Source: Intestinibaculum porci (GTDB lineage Bacteria > Bacillota_I > Bacilli_A > Erysipelotrichales > Coprobacillaceae). From it: DNA of 64,000 nt. Below, piece by piece: positions 61,498 to 64,000 of the stretch. The DNA is taken from positions 1,488,001-1,552,000 of the forward strand of contig NZ_AP019309.1 in the NCBI RefSeq assembly GCF_003925875.1, written 5' to 3'. Under the pieces are notes generated by a model. It was not told the origin of the DNA and searched no databases. It saw only the letters and a list, made by a program, of their open reading frames with translations. A program made the translations under genes and the position numbers. Position 1 is the stretch's first letter, and each line of letters starts with the position of its first letter.

Positions 61498-62256
61498 ATG
61501 AATACGTGGGATAGTGAAACCTACAATCAAAAATTTCATTATGTATCTGATTATGGCAAAGCCTTGTTTGATCTGATTGATTTTAAACAAGTGGAAACAG
61601 CTATTGATCTTGGCTGCGGCACGGGCATACTAACCAATGCTTTGGCTTCCCAGCATATTAATGTCGTGGGCTTAGATGCCTCATCAAGTCAGATTGCGAA
61701 AGCGCGTGAGAGCTATCCAAAACTGATGTTTATTCAAAAGGATGCCTCTTCTTTTCGCGTCAATCATCCCGTTGATCTGATTTTCTCAAATGCCCTTTTT
61801 CATTGGATTCCGGAGAGCGCGCAGGAAAAGATGATGAAATGCATCGGGGAGGCATTAAAAAGCGGTGGTCAGCTTGTTTTTGAGTGTGGCGGCTATGGTA
61901 ATAATGTGATGATCCACCATGCTTTAGAACAAGTTTTTAAAAAACATGGCTATACTTATTCTATGCCTTTTTATTTTCCAACAATTGGTGATTATGCACC
62001 GATGATTGAAAAGGCGGGGATGATTGTCCAATATGCGAAATTATTTAAAAGACCCACTCCATTAAGCGGAGAAGATGGTTTAAGTGACTGGATCAGGATG
62101 TTTGTGACGAAACCATTTATCGGAATCGATCAGCAGGAAAAGAACCAAATGATTGAAGAATGCGTGGAAAGCTTACGAAAAGATATGTATCATCATGGCA
62201 CCTGGTATGCGGATTACGTCCGTTTAAGAATGAAAGCAATTAAGAAAGTGAAGTAG
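61498..62256 (+). CDS. Class I SAM-dependent methyltransferase (Tam-like)
   Basis: 252 residues. Begins TWDSETYNQKFHYVSDYGKAL, SAM motif AIDLGCGTGILTNAL, acidic VVGLDASSSQI, and DLIFSNALFHWIPE, the pattern of trans-aconitate-methyltransferase-like enzymes. Substrate undetermined. 6 nt before the next gene. Confidence 0.85.
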   Translation: MNTWDSETYNQKFHYVSDYGKALFDLIDFKQVETAIDLGCGTGILTNALASQHINVVGLDASSSQIAKARESYPKLMFIQKDASSFRVNHPVDLIFSNALFHWIPESAQEKMMKCIGEALKSGGQLVFECGGYGNNVMIHHALEQVFKKHGYTYSMPFYFPTIGDYAPMIEKAGMIVQYAKLFKRPTPLSGEDGLSDWIRMFVTKPFIGIDQQEKNQMIEECVESLRKDMYHHGTWYADYVRLRMKAIKKVK

Positions 62257-62262
62257 AGATTT

Positions 62263-62865
62263 ATGGCACAGCAGCAACTCTCGCCGAGGCAGGCACAGCG
62301 ATTACAAAATTTTGAAGATATTTTTGCGGACCGTCGGGAAAAAGGTTTCCTTGCGAAAGTCATCATCGTTCGGCTTAAAGATACGATTATTATGCCTCTG
62401 ATCGCCTTGCTTTTATGGGGGATCACCTATGGGGTTATGCAATACTTACATGTTGATTTTCCTTATTGGCTTCTTCTTGGCCCGACACTTATTTTAGGGG
62501 TTATTCTGCGGGAATTATTACGTGGCTTGGCCTATGCGATGGCGAGTCGTCATGGCTTTAGTGATTTATGTTTTCATATGACCTGGCGCCGTCTGCTTTT
62601 TAAGTGTGATCTGGTAATGCCAATTTCGCAGAAAGGCTACGCCTGGGGAAATTTATGCCCTTGGCTTTTACTAGGCCTCGTACCGATTCTTTTAGGCGTC
62701 TTTTATAAAAATCATCTCTTTTTGGCTTATGGGATTTTCATGCTCATTGCTTGTTTGAGTGATCTGCTTGTCTTTTTCAAAGTGATGCGCTTTAAAAGCT
62801 CGGCAGCACGAGTTGATGTGATTGATCATCCAGTGCGTTCTGGCTATGTTTTCTTTGAAAAATAA
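62263..62865 (+). CDS. DUF3267-like membrane protein with degenerate zincin motif
   Basis: 200 residues, four hydrophobic helices. The layout fits DUF3267 putative zincin metallopeptidases, but the position of the usual HExxH reads RELLRGLAYA (near residue 85), so both zinc-binding His are Arg. Probably catalytically dead. Co-transcribed with the methyltransferase. Confidence 0.55.
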   Translation: MAQQQLSPRQAQRLQNFEDIFADRREKGFLAKVIIVRLKDTIIMPLIALLLWGITYGVMQYLHVDFPYWLLLGPTLILGVILRELLRGLAYAMASRHGFSDLCFHMTWRRLLFKCDLVMPISQKGYAWGNLCPWLLLGLVPILLGVFYKNHLFLAYGIFMLIACLSDLLVFFKVMRFKSSAARVDVIDHPVRSGYVFFEK

Positions 62866-62893
62866 AAAAATCCGGTTGATGGCCGGCATGCTT

Positions 62894-62914
62894 GGGATAC
62901 AAACGTATCCTTTT
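62894..62914. terminator. Terminator
   Basis: GGATAC and GTATCC pair around AAAC, followed by T6; convergent genes end on both sides. Confidence 0.75.
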
Positions 62915-63139
62915 TTAATTGTCGAAATAAGCATCAACCGTTTCGCCAACTTTAACAACGGTTATCATACTGATAAGAATCAATAAGATCAAAGCCACAA
63001 AGACCGGTAAAGCGTTGGCGATAACAAAGTAAAGAATACTCAGAAAAGCTATGACCGCCAGAAATGCTTTACCTTGCTTGAAAGGCACCAGGCAGACACT
63101 TAAGAGGACAATGGGAAAAACATTCATCATTTCATTCAT
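62915..63139 (-). CDS. Small membrane protein, 74 aa
   Basis: From the ATG at 63139 (AAGGAAGTGAT upstream; the longer frame to 63172 includes the site). MNEMMNVFPIVLLSVCLVPF, then two more hydrophobic helices and ETVDAYFDN. No family recognised. Confidence 0.55.
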   Translation of the reverse strand: MNEMMNVFPIVLLSVCLVPFKQGKAFLAVIAFLSILYFVIANALPVFVALILLILISMITVVKVGETVDAYFDN

Positions 63140-63267
63140 ATTTATCACTTCCTTGACTAATAGTATAGGCATTTTTATATTGATGCTCTATCAATCCTAT
63201 GTAAAAGAATGTAAAGAAATGCTTCGCATGTAAAGATTATGTAATAGAAAAGCCTGCTTTGGGCAGG

Positions 63268-63534
63268 CTAATGGTTATGATTGAGAGTTGAGGGACGTCG
63301 ATCGCGCCGACGAAATAAATAAGCGATCAGTTCACCGGTCAGCGCTCCGGCCGCCGCAAAATAAGCATGCTCAATAATTGCATTTAAACTTAAGGTGAGA
63401 GCAATTACAAAACCAAGGAAGGCACCGCCCATAATACAGAGGCAGTCTCTTTTGCTTTGCTCGACGGGAATAATAAAACATAAACCAAGCACAATAAAAG
63501 GCAGGGCACCATATAAAAATTCAAAAGCCAACAT
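63268..63534 (-). CDS. Small membrane protein, 88 aa
   Basis: GAGAGGTGAG precedes the ATG. Three hydrophobic helices (LAFEFLYGALPFIVLGLCFI; MGGAFLGFVIALTLSL; AAAGALTGELIAYLF), ending in a basic RRRDRRPSTLNHNH tail. Function unknown. Confidence 0.55.
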   Translation of the reverse strand: MLAFEFLYGALPFIVLGLCFIIPVEQSKRDCLCIMGGAFLGFVIALTLSLNAIIEHAYFAAAGALTGELIAYLFRRRDRRPSTLNHNH

Positions 63535-63614
63535 TTTCTCACCTCTCTCATCATAAGTGTAAACGATTTTTTATGTGAACGCATGCAGGAAATGTAAATA
63601 TTATGTTAAGATAT

Positions 63615-63662
63615 TGTATAATCGCAAGAGATAGACTCTGTATAATCGCAAGAGATAGACTC
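63615..63662 (+). repeat. 24-nt tandem duplication covering a -10-like box
   Basis: Two exact copies of a 24-nt unit (63615-63638, 63639-63662) that starts TGTATAATCGCAAGAG. Each copy carries TATAAT, so the promoter region of the next gene has two -10-like boxes. Confidence 0.75.
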
Positions 63663-63727
63663 TTGTCATTATAAGAAATCTTTTATATAATCTTTATTAT
63701 ATGTAGAATATGAAAAGGAGGATCTTT

Positions 63728-64000
63728 ATGCAAATCCGAAGAGCAGAGGTTAAGGATATTCCGTCACTGATCACATTATTAAATGAAGTATTAGAAATCC
63801 ACGCCCGGATCAGATCAGATATTTTTATTTCTGGGACAACCAAATATACCCATGAAGAATTAGAAAAGATGATTCAGGATGATCAAAAGCCGATCTTCGT
63901 GGCGGTTGATGATCATGACGATGTCTTAGGGTATGTTTTTACACAAATTGTCAAACAGCCGTTTTCTACTAATATGGTGCCTTTCACATCATTATTTATC
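63728..64000 (+). CDS. GNAT family N-acetyltransferase (5' part, runs off the window)
   Basis: AAAAGGAGG precedes the ATG. The 91 visible codons start MQIRRAEVKDIPSLITLLNE and continue with KYTHEELEKMIQDDQKPIFV and DVLGYVFTQIV, a GNAT N-terminal half. The acetyl-CoA loop is beyond the window. Confidence 0.75.
   Translation, partial: MQIRRAEVKDIPSLITLLNEVLEIHARIRSDIFISGTTKYTHEELEKMIQDDQKPIFVAVDDHDDVLGYVFTQIVKQPFSTNMVPFTSLFI

Noticed and set aside
1..64000. CRISPR arrays, tRNA and rRNA genes
   Set aside because: No regularly spaced repeats, cloverleaf-like sequences with conserved TTCGA arms or rRNA landmarks were noticed on either strand; a tRNAscan-SE or Infernal run was not possible.

Overview
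The window reads as a low-GC Bacillota (Firmicutes) chromosome, most likely a gut member of the Erysipelotrichia. The grounds are AT-rich codons, strong GGAGG ribosome-binding sites, T-rich hairpin terminators, a T-box leader and family content. The assignment is inference from style and gene families, with no marker gene to confirm it. No tRNA, rRNA or CRISPR array was seen.

Layout. 1-5600: end of a GH13 amylase, a UbiB/AarF kinase with a phasin-like partner, a decayed transporter gene, a Crp/Fnr regulator, murI and a LysR regulator. 5594-10270: a LytTR-like promoter cut off by an IS607-family element whose tnpB is itself split by an IS110-family element, then a small membrane-protein gene split by a GC-rich, hairpin-forming insert. 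10378-31378: ordinary chromosome, including a CarD-like factor, an HtrA-type protease, manA, malic enzyme, yebC, two flavoproteins, an NlpC/P60 wall hydrolase, a T-box-controlled trpXYZ-like ABC transporter, an RpiR regulator, a pseudouridine synthase, an Smr protein and pepD. 31378-40740: an rlmCD/rumA-type methyltransferase gene whose 3' end carries a resistance island of about 8.2 kb, bounded by imperfect 33-nt repeats. The island holds ant(6)-Ia, sat4, aph(3')-IIIa and lnu(C) among broken regulator and recombinase genes. 40991-49000: a RelB/RelE-type toxin-antitoxin pair, GNAT genes, a diguanylate cyclase and the stump of its paralogue, broken by a 4.0-kb element with two separate DD(35)E transposases. 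49134-55247: a flavin/ferredoxin protein, an OpuB/OpuC-type osmolyte transporter, a TetR regulator and two unknown genes. 55300-57200: a second IS110-family element. 57239-64000: acetyltransferases, an XRE regulator with paired operators, a CPBP protease, a nitroreductase, a methyltransferase and small membrane proteins.

How it works together. The chromosomal genes are short operons, often with 4-nt overlaps and separated by clear hairpin terminators. Two promoters (about 5598-5664 forward, 16834-16768 reverse) share a paired ACCGTT operator with identical spacing to TACAAT, which points to one LytTR-type regulator encoded elsewhere. The mobile layer is heavy: an IS within an IS, a two-transposase element, a second IS110 element and a site-specific island. 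It has truncated at least five chromosomal or mobile genes.
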